A DNA stretch of 64,000 nt from Nocardiopsis alborubida. GTDB taxonomy: Bacteria > Actinomycetota > Actinomycetes > Streptosporangiales > Streptosporangiaceae. Of the stretch, positions 16,233-24,565 are shown in pieces. Position 1 is the stretch's first letter, and the number at the start of each line of letters is the position of its first letter. Where the stretch lies: positions 1 through 64,000 of the forward strand of contig NZ_JAAXPG010000002.1 of the NCBI RefSeq assembly GCF_012396365.1, written 5' to 3'. The translations under genes and the position numbers were made by a program. The notes below the pieces were generated by a model. It had not been told where the DNA came from, ran no database searches, and saw nothing but the letters and a program-made list of their open reading frames with translations.

Positions 16233-17495
16233 TCAGGCGTCGTGGGTCCGCGCGAGCCGCCCGAGGGCGACCGCCACGCGCAGGACGAAGGAGCCGCGCC
16301 CGTCGGAGGGCGTGCGCCCGGTGAGCTCGGCGATGCGGCTGAGCCGGTAGCGGACCGTGTTGGGGTGCACGAACAGCATCCGCGCGGTGGCCTCCAGCGA
16401 CGATGCGTGCTCCAGGTACACCGACAGCGTGTCCAGCAGGGGCGACCCCGCGCCCAGCAGGGGCACGTACACCTCCTCGACCAGCTGCCTGCGGGCCTCG
16501 GCCTCGCCCTGGAGCGCGCGCTCGGGCAGCAGGTCGTCGGCGAGCACCGGGCGCGGCGCGTCCGGCCAGGCCACGGCGGCCCGCAGCCCGTTGACCGCGG
16601 CGCGCAGCGAGGCCCCCGCGGCCCGCAGGTCCGGAACGGCCGGCCCCACCACCACCGGGCCCGAACCGAAGAGCCCGGCCAGCGGTTCGGCCGCGGCCGC
16701 AGGCAGGTCCTCCGCCGGGTAGCGGTCCCCCACCCCGATCACCACGACCACGCGGCGACCCTGCATCCCGGCCAGCACGTCGTGACCGAGGCGGCGCGCG
16801 GCCGAGCGCAGGTCGTCCAGGACCTTGCCGCCGTCGTCTTCTCCGACCTCCCCGACCACCGCGACGACCGGGGTGTGCGACCAGCTCAGCGCCGACCCCC
16901 AGGTCTGGAGGCCGTCCTCCTGGTCGCCGTGCAGCAGGGCGTCGACGATCAGGGCCTCCAGGCGCGCGTCCCACGCGCCCCGCGCCTCGGCGGCGCGCGC
17001 GTAGACCTTCGCGGAGCTGAAGGCCACCTCGCGCGTGTAGCGCAGCACGGCCTCGCGCAGCTGCTGGGCGCCGCCGGGGGCGGCCAGCTCCTCCACCTGG
17101 CCCTCGACCACGTCGATGACCACGCGGATCATGTCGACGGTCTGCTGGAGGGAGACCGAGCGCGTGAGCTCGCGCGGCGCGGTGCCGAAGACCTCGACGG
17201 TGATGGCCGGACGGCCGCGCACCGGGTTGCGGAACCAGTCGACGAAGGCGGCCACCCCGGACTGGGCGACCAGGCCGATCCACGAGCGGTCCTCGGCCGA
17301 CATCCGGCGGAACCAGCCGAGGCGCTGTTCCATGCGCGCCACGGCGGCCGTGCCGAGCGCGCCCATGGAGCGCTCCAGGCGGCGCACGGTCTCGGCTCGG
17401 ACGCGTTCCTGCTCCGTGGGAACGGACATGTCCGCGCCCTCCGGGGCTGCCGCGGTGCCCTGGTCGTCCGGGGTCTGGTGGGATTCGGTGTTCAC
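16233..17495 (-). CDS. fasR: FasR-type PucR-family transcriptional regulator of fatty-acid synthesis
   Basis: A 420-residue protein from GTG at 17495, with GGAGAGG just upstream. The central region is GGDEF-like/PucR in type. The C-terminus has the PucR helix-turn-helix LLDTLSVYLEHASSLEATARMLFVHPNTVRYRLSRI. Its position divergent from fabD-fabH-acpP-fabF supports assignment as the FasR activator of that cluster known from Streptomyces. The longer frame to 17669 reads through Arg-rich non-conserved sequence and was rejected. A 242-bp divergent region with an inverted repeat lies between it and fabD. Confidence 0.8.
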   Translation of the reverse strand: MNTESHQTPDDQGTAAAPEGADMSVPTEQERVRAETVRRLERSMGALGTAAVARMEQRLGWFRRMSAEDRSWIGLVAQSGVAAFVDWFRNPVRGRPAITVEVFGTAPRELTRSVSLQQTVDMIRVVIDVVEGQVEELAAPGGAQQLREAVLRYTREVAFSSAKVYARAAEARGAWDARLEALIVDALLHGDQEDGLQTWGSALSWSHTPVVAVVGEVGEDDGGKVLDDLRSAARRLGHDVLAGMQGRRVVVVIGVGDRYPAEDLPAAAAEPLAGLFGSGPVVVGPAVPDLRAAGASLRAAVNGLRAAVAWPDAPRPVLADDLLPERALQGEAEARRQLVEEVYVPLLGAGSPLLDTLSVYLEHASSLEATARMLFVHPNTVRYRLSRIAELTGRTPSDGRGSFVLRVAVALGRLARTHDA

Positions 17496-17645
17496 CTCTC
17501 CAGGTTCGCATCCCGCGGCACCCGCCCGGCGGGCCGCCCCGCGTCCGCGGCGGACGGGGACCGTTGGCGTGAGCGGGCGCGCGCGCAGCGTACCGTCGAA
17601 GGGTGACCTCTCCCACCGGTTCCGGGCCCGTGGACGCACGTTCGG

Positions 17646-17675
17646 CACCGTTTTGTGGAGTCCCAACAAACGGTG
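17646..17675. promoter_or_regulatory. Candidate FasR operator between fasR and fabD
   Basis: CACCGTTT (17646-17653) and AAACGGTG (17668-17675) are perfect inverted arms separated by 14 bp. The centre lies about 77 bp before the fabD start and 165 bp before the fasR start, a good place for an activator site. Binding by FasR is inference. Confidence 0.5.
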
Positions 17676-17737
17676 TCGAGTAAGTTCGTGCTCCTCCCCC
17701 TCTGACCGGTGATCTTCTACAGGGCAAGGTTGATGTC

Positions 17738-18715
17738 GTGCTTGTAATCGTTGCTCCCGGCCAAGGCGCCCAGGTTCCCGGCTTCCTCTCCCCGTGGCTC
17801 GAACTGCCCGGTGTCCCCGCGCAGGTCGAGGCGTGGTCCGAGGTGGCCGGGCTGGACCTGGCGCGCTACGGCACCACCGCGGACGCGGACGAGATCCGCG
17901 ACACAGCGGTCGCCCAACCCCTGCTGGTCGGGGCCGGCCTCATCGCGGCCTCCGCCGTGCTCGGCCCCCTGTCCGCCCCCTCCCCCGCGCTGCCCGCCGA
18001 GGGCGCCCTGCTGGACGCCGTCGCCGGTCACAGCGTCGGTGAGTTCACGGCGGCCGCGATCGCCGGGGTCCTGTCCCCCAAGGACGCCCTGGGGTTGATC
18101 GCCGAACGCGGCCGGGGCATGGCCGACGCCGCGGCGCGGACGGAGACCGGGATGACCGCCGTGCTCGGCGGCGACCGCGAGCAGGTGCTCGCGGCGATCG
18201 CCGCCGCCGGGCTGACCGCGGCCAACGACAACGGCTCCGGCCAGATCGTGGCCGCCGGTACCACCGCGCAGCTCGCGGCCTTCGCCGAGAACCCGCCCGA
18301 GCGGGCGCGACTGCGCTCCCTGCCGGTCGCGGGCGCCTTCCACACCGAGCACATGGCCCCGGCCGTGGAGCGGGTGCGGGCGGCCGCGGCCCCCCTGTCC
18401 CCCTCCGACCCCACGGTGCGCCTGCTCTCCAACGCCGACGGCGCCGTGGTCGAGAGCGGAGCCGAGTACCTGGAGCGCCTCATCAGCCAGGTCTCCTCCC
18501 CGGTCCGCTGGGACGCGTGCACGCAGACCCTGGCCGACCTGGGTGTGACCGCGATGATCGAGCTCACCCCGGCGGGGACGCTCACCGGCCTGGCCAAGCG
18601 CGCGCTGCGCGGGGTCGAACTCCTCGCGGTCAAGACCCCCGACGATCTCGACCGCGCCGGCGCCCTCGTCAAGGAGCACGCCGGGAACCCCGCGGCCACC
18701 GACCAGGAAGGCTAA
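17738..18715 (+). CDS. fabD: Malonyl-CoA:ACP transacylase
   Basis: A 325-residue protein from GTG at 17738. APGQGAQ starts the fold, GHSVGE at 97-102 holds the nucleophile S99, and GAFHTEHM holds the catalytic His at residue 202. It transfers malonyl from CoA to the ACP encoded two genes downstream. It is the first gene of the fab cluster; fabH starts 2 nt after its stop. Confidence 0.95.
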   Translation: MLVIVAPGQGAQVPGFLSPWLELPGVPAQVEAWSEVAGLDLARYGTTADADEIRDTAVAQPLLVGAGLIAASAVLGPLSAPSPALPAEGALLDAVAGHSVGEFTAAAIAGVLSPKDALGLIAERGRGMADAAARTETGMTAVLGGDREQVLAAIAAAGLTAANDNGSGQIVAAGTTAQLAAFAENPPERARLRSLPVAGAFHTEHMAPAVERVRAAAAPLSPSDPTVRLLSNADGAVVESGAEYLERLISQVSSPVRWDACTQTLADLGVTAMIELTPAGTLTGLAKRALRGVELLAVKTPDDLDRAGALVKEHAGNPAATDQEG

Positions 18716-18717
18716 CC

Positions 18718-19674
18718 ATGTTCAGCTCCCCGAGAGCTCCCGGAGGCGCGATGATCACCGCCTTCGGCGAGTACCAGCCCTCCCGGGTCATGACCAACGC
18801 CGACCTCGAAGAGCGCGTCGACACCAGCGACGAGTGGATCCAGAGCCGCGTGGGCATCCGGGAGCGGCGCATCGCGGGCCCCGAGGACACCGTGACCAGC
18901 ATGGCCGTGGCGGCGGGCGGCAAGGCCCTGGCCGCCGGCGGCCTGTCCCCCGACGACGTCGACCTGGTGATCGTGGCCACCTGCACCGTGCAGGACCAGA
19001 TCCCCAACACGGCCGCCACCGTCGCCGCCAGGCTGGGCATCACCGCACCGGGCGCCTTCGACCTCAACGCCGCCTGCGCGGGCTTCTGCTACGCCCTGGG
19101 CGTGGCCTCGGACATGGTCCGCGGCGGCAGCTCCCGCAACGTGCTGGTGATCGGCTCGGAGAAGCTCAGCGACTGGGTGGACTGGGACGACCGCGGCACC
19201 TGTGTGATCTTCGCCGACGGCGCCGGGGCCGCGATCGTCTCCGCCTCCGAGGAGCAGGGCGTCGGCCCCGTGGTGTGGGGCTCCTCCGGTGAACGGGCCG
19301 ACAAGATCCACCTGCGCGAGGGCAAGTACCTGTGGCAGGAGGGCCAGTCGGTCTTCCGCTGGACCACCACCGAGCTGTACAAGGTCGCCCTGGAGGCCAT
19401 GGAGCGGGCGGGCGTGGAACCCTCGGAGCTGACCGCCTTCGTCCCCCACCAGGCCAACCTGCGCATCGTGGAGGCCATCGCCAAGAAGCTGGGCGCGCCC
19501 CAGGCACTCGTGGCCCGCGATATCGTCACCGCTGGCAACACCTCCTCCGCGTCCATCCCTCTCGCGCTCTCGCGGATGATCGGACGCGGGGAGCTGCCGT
19601 CGGGGAGCACCGTACTCACCCTGGGCTTCGGAGCGGGGCTGGTCTACGCCGCCCAGGTGATCCGCATTCCCTGA
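18718..19674 (+). CDS. fabH: 3-oxoacyl-ACP synthase III
   Basis: A 318-residue thiolase-fold enzyme with the full catalytic triad: C120 in LNAACAGF, H244 in PHQANLR and N274 in TAGNTSSAS. It starts fatty-acid synthesis by condensing acyl-CoA with malonyl-ACP. The specificity (acetyl or branched acyl) cannot be read from the sequence; actinomycetes commonly use branched starters. The ATG at 18718 follows the fabD stop directly. Confidence 0.95.
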   Translation: MFSSPRAPGGAMITAFGEYQPSRVMTNADLEERVDTSDEWIQSRVGIRERRIAGPEDTVTSMAVAAGGKALAAGGLSPDDVDLVIVATCTVQDQIPNTAATVAARLGITAPGAFDLNAACAGFCYALGVASDMVRGGSSRNVLVIGSEKLSDWVDWDDRGTCVIFADGAGAAIVSASEEQGVGPVVWGSSGERADKIHLREGKYLWQEGQSVFRWTTTELYKVALEAMERAGVEPSELTAFVPHQANLRIVEAIAKKLGAPQALVARDIVTAGNTSSASIPLALSRMIGRGELPSGSTVLTLGFGAGLVYAAQVIRIP

Positions 19675-19781
19675 TCACCCGCCCGAACCCGCGGTCACAC
19701 CACACCAGTCGGGTCCGCGAGTCCGCGGCTCACGTGGTGTCCCTGAGCCGACACGAATCACCGAGCAAGGAGAAAGACGAC

Positions 19782-20024
19782 ATGGCCCAGCACAGCGAGC
19801 AGGAGATCCTGAAGGGCCTCGGCGAGATCATCGAGGAGATCGTCGGGACCGAGCCCTCCGAGGTCACCCCTGACAAGAGCTTCGTCGACGACCTGGACAT
19901 CGACTCGCTGTCCATGGTGGAGATCGCCGTCGCCGCCCAGGACAAGTTCGGCGTGGAGATTCCGGACGACCAGCTCAAGGACCTCAAGACGGTCCAGGAC
20001 GTCATCAACTTCATCCAGAAGTAG
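19782..20024 (+). CDS. acpP: Acyl carrier protein
   Basis: An 80-residue acidic protein. The 4'-phosphopantetheine attachment serine is S42 in DIDSLSMVE. The length and helices are typical of primary-metabolism ACP. It starts at ATG 19782 after AAGGAGA and lies 107 bp after fabH and 128 bp before fabF within the fab cluster. Confidence 0.95.
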   Translation: MAQHSEQEILKGLGEIIEEIVGTEPSEVTPDKSFVDDLDIDSLSMVEIAVAAQDKFGVEIPDDQLKDLKTVQDVINFIQK

Positions 20025-20152
20025 AACCGTTCGGGGCGGCGGGACACACCCCGTCCCGCCGCCCGGCCCGCCGTCACGACCGGCTCCCCCCACATCCGCC
20101 AACGCCCCCGGCCCCGCAGCCGGGAACGACCCACGAGAAGGGCGATCGGATC

Positions 20153-21391
20153 ATGTCCAAGACCGATGTCGTCGTCACCGGCCTCGGCGCCACCACCCCC
20201 CTCGGGGGTGACGTCGCGACCACATGGTCCGCGCTCCTCGACGGCCGCTCCGGCATCAGCATGCTGCCGGAGGAGTGGCACGAGAAGCTCCCGGTGCACT
20301 TCGCCGGCCAGATCGCGCAGGAACCCTCCGAGAAGCTCCCCAGGCCGCGCCTGCGCCGCCTGGACCGCACCCAGCAGTTCGCGCTGATCGCCGCGGAGGA
20401 GGCCTGGCAGGACGCCGGCTCCCCCGAGGTGGACCCGATCCGCCTGGGTGTGGTGGTCTCCAGCGGGATCGGCGGTATCCTCACCATCCTGGAGCAGTAC
20501 GACACCTTCCGTGAGAAGGGCTGGAAGCGGGTCTCCCCCTTCACCGTGCCCATGCTCATGCCCAACAGCCCCGCCGCCGCGATCAGCCTGGAGTACACCG
20601 CCCGGGCCGGTTCGCACGTGCCGGTGAGCGCCTGCGCCTCCAGCGCCGAGGCCATCGCCAACGGTGTGGACATGATCCGCTCCGGCCGCGCCGACGTGGT
20701 GATCGCGGGCGGTACCGAGGCCGCGATCCACCCGCTCAACATCGCCTCGTTCGCGTCCATGCGCGCGCTGTCCACGCGCAACGACGACCCGCAGCACGCC
20801 TCCCGCCCCTGGGACAAGGACCGCGACGGCTTCGTCATGGGCGAGGGCGCGGGCATCCTCATCCTGGAGTCGGCCGAGCACGCCGCCCGCCGGGGCGCCC
20901 GCGTGTACGCGCACGCCTCGGGCGTGGGCTACACCAACGACGCCTACGACATCGTCCAGCCCGAGCCGGAGGGCACCGGCCAGGCCCGCGCCATCACCCA
21001 GGCCCTGGCCGACGCCGACCTCACCCCCGAGGACGTCGTGCACGTCAACGCGCACGCCACCTCCACCCCGGCCGGGGACGTGGGCGAGACGCGCGCGATC
21101 CGCACCGCGCTGGGCGACTCCGTCGCCGACCGCGTCGCGGTGACCTCCACCAAGTCCATGACCGGTCACCTGCTGGGCGGCGCGGGCGCCGTGGAGTCGA
21201 TCGCGACCATCCTGGCGCTGCACGACGGGCGCATCCCGCCGACCATCAACATCGAGGAGCTCGACCCGGGCGTGGCCGTGGACATCGTCCGCGACAAGCC
21301 CCGGGACATGCCCACGGGCGACGTGGCGGCCATCAACGAGTCCTTCGGGTTCGGCGGCCACAACATCGCGGTGGTCTTCCGCCGCGCCTGA
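20153..21391 (+). CDS. fabF: 3-oxoacyl-ACP synthase II
   Basis: A 412-residue condensing enzyme with the active-site Cys-His-His set: C161 in VSACASS, H301 in NAHATST and H339 in SMTGHLLGG. The C-terminal NESFGFGGHN is also present. It elongates acyl-ACP in the type II pathway. It is the last gene of the cluster; a very strong hairpin follows at 21422. Confidence 0.95.
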   Translation: MSKTDVVVTGLGATTPLGGDVATTWSALLDGRSGISMLPEEWHEKLPVHFAGQIAQEPSEKLPRPRLRRLDRTQQFALIAAEEAWQDAGSPEVDPIRLGVVVSSGIGGILTILEQYDTFREKGWKRVSPFTVPMLMPNSPAAAISLEYTARAGSHVPVSACASSAEAIANGVDMIRSGRADVVIAGGTEAAIHPLNIASFASMRALSTRNDDPQHASRPWDKDRDGFVMGEGAGILILESAEHAARRGARVYAHASGVGYTNDAYDIVQPEPEGTGQARAITQALADADLTPEDVVHVNAHATSTPAGDVGETRAIRTALGDSVADRVAVTSTKSMTGHLLGGAGAVESIATILALHDGRIPPTINIEELDPGVAVDIVRDKPRDMPTGDVAAINESFGFGGHNIAVVFRRA

Positions 21392-21421
21392 CCCCTCGCC
21401 GGACGCGGCCTCCCCGCGTAC

Positions 21422-21474
21422 GCGCGCACGACACCGCCCGCCGGGACGAACCCGGCGGGCGGTGTCGTGCGCGC
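21422..21474 (+). terminator. Strong terminator of the fab operon
   Basis: There are perfect 24-bp arms (21422-21445 and 21451-21474) around the loop ACGAA. The stem begins GCGCGCACGACACC. It starts 30 nt after the fabF stop. Confidence 0.85.
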
Positions 21475-21676
21475 ACCCGGCGACGCCGTACGCGGACCAG
21501 CCGGGACGGCCCGGAAGGGTCCGGACGGGCCGCGCACGTCCGGGAAAGCGCCCCTCACCGTCGGTACGCGATTGCCTCCGGACGTGAACGCCGTCGAGCC
21601 GCCCTCCCTACACCCCGGTGAAGGTGAGGGGAACAGCCGAGAACAAGTCTTCAGGTGGGACCGATTCGGGGTCACC

Positions 21677-22858
21677 ATGAGGACTGTGACTGCGCTGCAT
21701 CCCCAACACACTCCCACGGCGCATCCGGACGGGCCGGGTGCGGTGGCCCGCCGTGCCCCGGGCGCCCCCGGCTACCAGCCCGTCGTCGACCTGGACTCGG
21801 GGACCGTGGTGGCCGTGGAGGTCACCGCCTCCCCGCCGCCCACCGCGCGGGGCTCCTACGCGGAGGTGACCCCCCAGGAGGAGTCGGCCGTGGCCGAGTG
21901 GCTCCTGGCCCTGGTCCGGGAGACCGCCGTGTCCGAGAGCCTGCTGCCGATGGTCCTGCCGCTGCCCGCGCGGATCCTGGCCGGGGAGGGGTTCGCCCCG
22001 CTGGTGGAGAGCCTGTTGCGCCGTGCGGGCCGTCGGCCGCGCGACATCACCTTCATGCTCAGTCCGGACATGGCCGAGCTGGCGCGCAGGACCGTGGTGG
22101 CGGGGGTCTCCCGGCTGCGTGCGGCGGGTTTCCGGTGCGGGTTCGGGACGGCGATGGTGCGCCCGGACCTGGTGGTGGAGGCCGCGCCGTTCCTGATGCG
22201 GATCGACCCGGCGATCGTGTCCGGGGTGGCCGGGGACCAGCGGCACGCCACCGTGGTGGAGGGCCTGGCGCGGATCGGCCGGGGCAGCGGCGTGTACGCG
22301 CTGGCCTCGGGAGTGGGCACCGCCGAGGACGTGGTGCGGCTGCGCCGCTGCGGGATACGGGTGGGCACGGGGCCGTTCTTCGCCGACCGCGCGTGGCGGC
22401 CAGGCGAGCGGGTGACCCCGGTGCCCGAGCCGAGCACCGGGCAGGGCGGGGAGGAGGACTCCGGGCCCCGGGTCACCGAGTTCATGGTGCCGCCCGTGGG
22501 ACTGGACTCCGACGCGACCGCGGAGCAGGTGCTGGAGTCCTTCACCGGGGATCCGGCGCTGAACAGCGTCATCCTCATCGACCACCGGGACCGCCCGGTC
22601 GGGGTCGTCGACCGCACGCGCTTCCTGTTGTCGGTGACGGGCCGCTACGGGCACGCCCTGCACGCCAAGCGTCCGGCGCTGCGGCTGGCCGAGCCCCCGC
22701 GCACGGTCCCGGCGTGGATGTCGGCGCTGGCGGCGCTGCGGGTGGCGGGCCAGGACACCGAGCGGGTCTACGACGACCTGATCGCCACCAACTCCTACGG
22801 CCAGTGCCTGGGCGTGGTGCACATCAGCGACCTCATCCAGTCCCTGTCGCGCAGTTGA
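21677..22858 (+). CDS. Degenerate EAL domain protein with CBS-like C-terminus
   Basis: The 393-residue product starts at ATG 21677. Residues ~35-260 follow the EAL phosphodiesterase pattern (GYQPVVDLDSGTVVAVEVTA, then FRCGFGTAMV and APFLMRIDP). The key acidic motifs are lost: EAL reads EVT, and the metal-binding DDFGTG reads GFGTA. The C-terminal part (TEFMVPP, SVILIDHRDRPVGVVDRTRFL, GVVHISDLIQSL) resembles paired CBS domains. It is probably a c-di-GMP or nucleotide sensor/adaptor, not an active enzyme. The upstream in-frame extension overlaps the terminator stem and was rejected. Confidence 0.7.
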   Translation: MRTVTALHPQHTPTAHPDGPGAVARRAPGAPGYQPVVDLDSGTVVAVEVTASPPPTARGSYAEVTPQEESAVAEWLLALVRETAVSESLLPMVLPLPARILAGEGFAPLVESLLRRAGRRPRDITFMLSPDMAELARRTVVAGVSRLRAAGFRCGFGTAMVRPDLVVEAAPFLMRIDPAIVSGVAGDQRHATVVEGLARIGRGSGVYALASGVGTAEDVVRLRRCGIRVGTGPFFADRAWRPGERVTPVPEPSTGQGGEEDSGPRVTEFMVPPVGLDSDATAEQVLESFTGDPALNSVILIDHRDRPVGVVDRTRFLLSVTGRYGHALHAKRPALRLAEPPRTVPAWMSALAALRVAGQDTERVYDDLIATNSYGQCLGVVHISDLIQSLSRS

Positions 22859-22928
22859 GCGGTGGACGTGGCGGCGCCCCGCACCGGGCCCGGTGCGGGG
22901 CGCCGTCGCACGTCGGCGAGCGGTCGGG

Positions 22929-23888
22929 TCAGTCCACCGGGTCGGGGCCCTTGGTGCCCGAGGGGCTGCTGGTGGGCGCGCTCTCGGCGGGGTCGAAGCC
23001 GTTGTAGGTGCCCTCCCGGGCCTTGCCCTCCTCGATGGTCCTGGCGATCCGGGACCGGGTGTCCTCGTCGTGCAGGTAGTCCAGCTCGGGGCGCTTGGGC
23101 AGGCGGCCGTCCCCGGAGGAGCGGCCCATGGCGCGGCGGCGCAGCCACGGCACCAGGTACTGGCGGGCCCAGCGGCGGTTCTCGCGGCGGCGCAGGATGC
23201 GGGGCAGCTGCCGTGGCGGGGTGGTCCACGGGTCGGTCCAGGACTCGGGCGGTCCCATGGGGAAGCCGAGCAGGTCGGCGATGCGCGCGGCGACGATCTG
23301 GTGGCCCGCGCCGTTGAGGTGCAGGCGGTCCTCGCTCCAGGCGCGGGAGTCGGTCAGGGCGTTGAGCGCCCACAGGTCGACGATCTCGGTGCCGGTGCGC
23401 TCGGCGACGGCGCGCATGTGCATGCTGAACACGGCGATGCGGCCCCGGTAGTAGCGCAGGACCGGGATCCACCCGGTGTCGTGGCCGGACAGGATCACCA
23501 CACGGATTCCGGCGTCGCGCAGCTGGCGGATGCCCCACTCGAAGTGCTCGGCCAGCCGGTCGAGGTCCCCTCCCGGGCGCAGGACGTCGTTGCCTCCGGC
23601 CAGGACGGTGACCAGATCGGGTTTCCAGGCCAGCGTCTGGTCGAGCTGCTCACCGAAGATGTGGCGCATCCGGCGCCCGCGCACGCCCAGGTTGGCGTAG
23701 CGGAAGTCGGGGGTCACCGTGGCCAGGTGCTCCGCCAGTCGGTCGGCGAATCCCCGGTACTCTCCGTCCGGGCCGCTGTCGTCTTCCATCCCCTCGGTGA
23801 TGCTGTCGCCGATCGCCACGTAGGACCGGATGGGTTCCGGTCTGTGGGGCCGAACGGCCGCTGGGGGATTCGTCTCAAGGTCTGTCAC
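22929..23888 (-). CDS. SGNH/GDSL hydrolase
   Basis: About 319 residues. Block I is AIGDSITEG (catalytic Ser at 29), block II has GVRGRRM, block III is VLAGGNDVL, and block V is DRLHLNGAGH with the Asp and His. The family contains esterases and lipases acting on acyl groups. No signal peptide is present. The C-terminal 100 residues are Arg-rich then acidic and unrelated to the catalytic core. The start is uncertain: GTG at 23888 or TTG at 23897. Confidence 0.85.
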   Translation of the reverse strand: MTDLETNPPAAVRPHRPEPIRSYVAIGDSITEGMEDDSGPDGEYRGFADRLAEHLATVTPDFRYANLGVRGRRMRHIFGEQLDQTLAWKPDLVTVLAGGNDVLRPGGDLDRLAEHFEWGIRQLRDAGIRVVILSGHDTGWIPVLRYYRGRIAVFSMHMRAVAERTGTEIVDLWALNALTDSRAWSEDRLHLNGAGHQIVAARIADLLGFPMGPPESWTDPWTTPPRQLPRILRRRENRRWARQYLVPWLRRRAMGRSSGDGRLPKRPELDYLHDEDTRSRIARTIEEGKAREGTYNGFDPAESAPTSSPSGTKGPDPVD

Positions 23889-24565
23889 GTCAACCAATCA
23901 TCCGGCTCGACCGTCCCACGCCTGCGCGCGCCGAGGGTGCGCGGGTACGGCAATCGTGGTGTCGGGCCGCGGTCCGGCCACCACCCGTGTCCGAACACCG
24001 TCGACCCCTGTCGGCCACCAGGCGCGGCCGTCCGGCCGGAAGGTCGCCCGGGCGAGGGACAGTGCCCGTCCAGCATACCCGCGGCCGACGGCAGAGCGCC
24101 TGGAACGGAGTGGGTCGGCACACCCCGCCACGGTCCATCCTTCCCGGAGGGGTCGCGCGCGTCCGTTGCGCGCAGGGGACGCCCATGTGAAGGCGCCGTG
24201 AATACCAACGACCGGTTGCCCCGGGAAGAACCCGGGACCCCGTATGAGGTAACTCACACGCCCGCGCGGGTCCGAACCCCGGAACGCCCTCGTCACGGTC
24301 ATCACACAGCGCAGTCACGGTCCGGTCGCGGTGGACCTGGCACGCCCGGGGGTACCCATGTGGCCTCAGGGGACGTACGATCTCGGGGAAGTGCTCACGG
24401 CACCCCTGTCCCCCGGCTCGCCGTGCCCGCCCGTGGCACACGGACCGGCCTCCCTTCCGGCCTCCACGCGGGTGAGGGGCGCGTACTGTGGTGCATCGAA
24501 CCGAAGGCCCGTGCGGTTCCTCCCCAATTCACGTGCAGACACCAGGAGGTCGAGGTCCCCAGCGG
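23889..24565. other. Long divergent intergenic region
   Basis: These 677 bp lie between the SGNH hydrolase start (minus) and the 24566 gene (plus). Overlapping open frames here lack any natural protein pattern and are Arg/Gly/Pro-rich on both strands. AGGAGG occurs at 24543, somewhat far from the downstream ATG. I see no strong hairpin or palindrome. Confidence 0.4.

Noticed and set aside
19730..21361. 543-residue minus-strand frame opposite acpP and fabF
   Set aside because: It is the antisense shadow of two certain genes; composition is Gly/His/Val-rich without domains.
17738..21391. Polyketide synthase cluster
   Set aside because: The four genes are single-domain primary fatty-acid enzymes in the standard fabD-fabH-acpP-fabF order with a FasR regulator.
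23890..24441. 183-residue minus-strand gene in the divergent intergenic region
   Set aside because: No ribosome site, no domain-like pattern, and overlapping frames of the same kind on the other strand.
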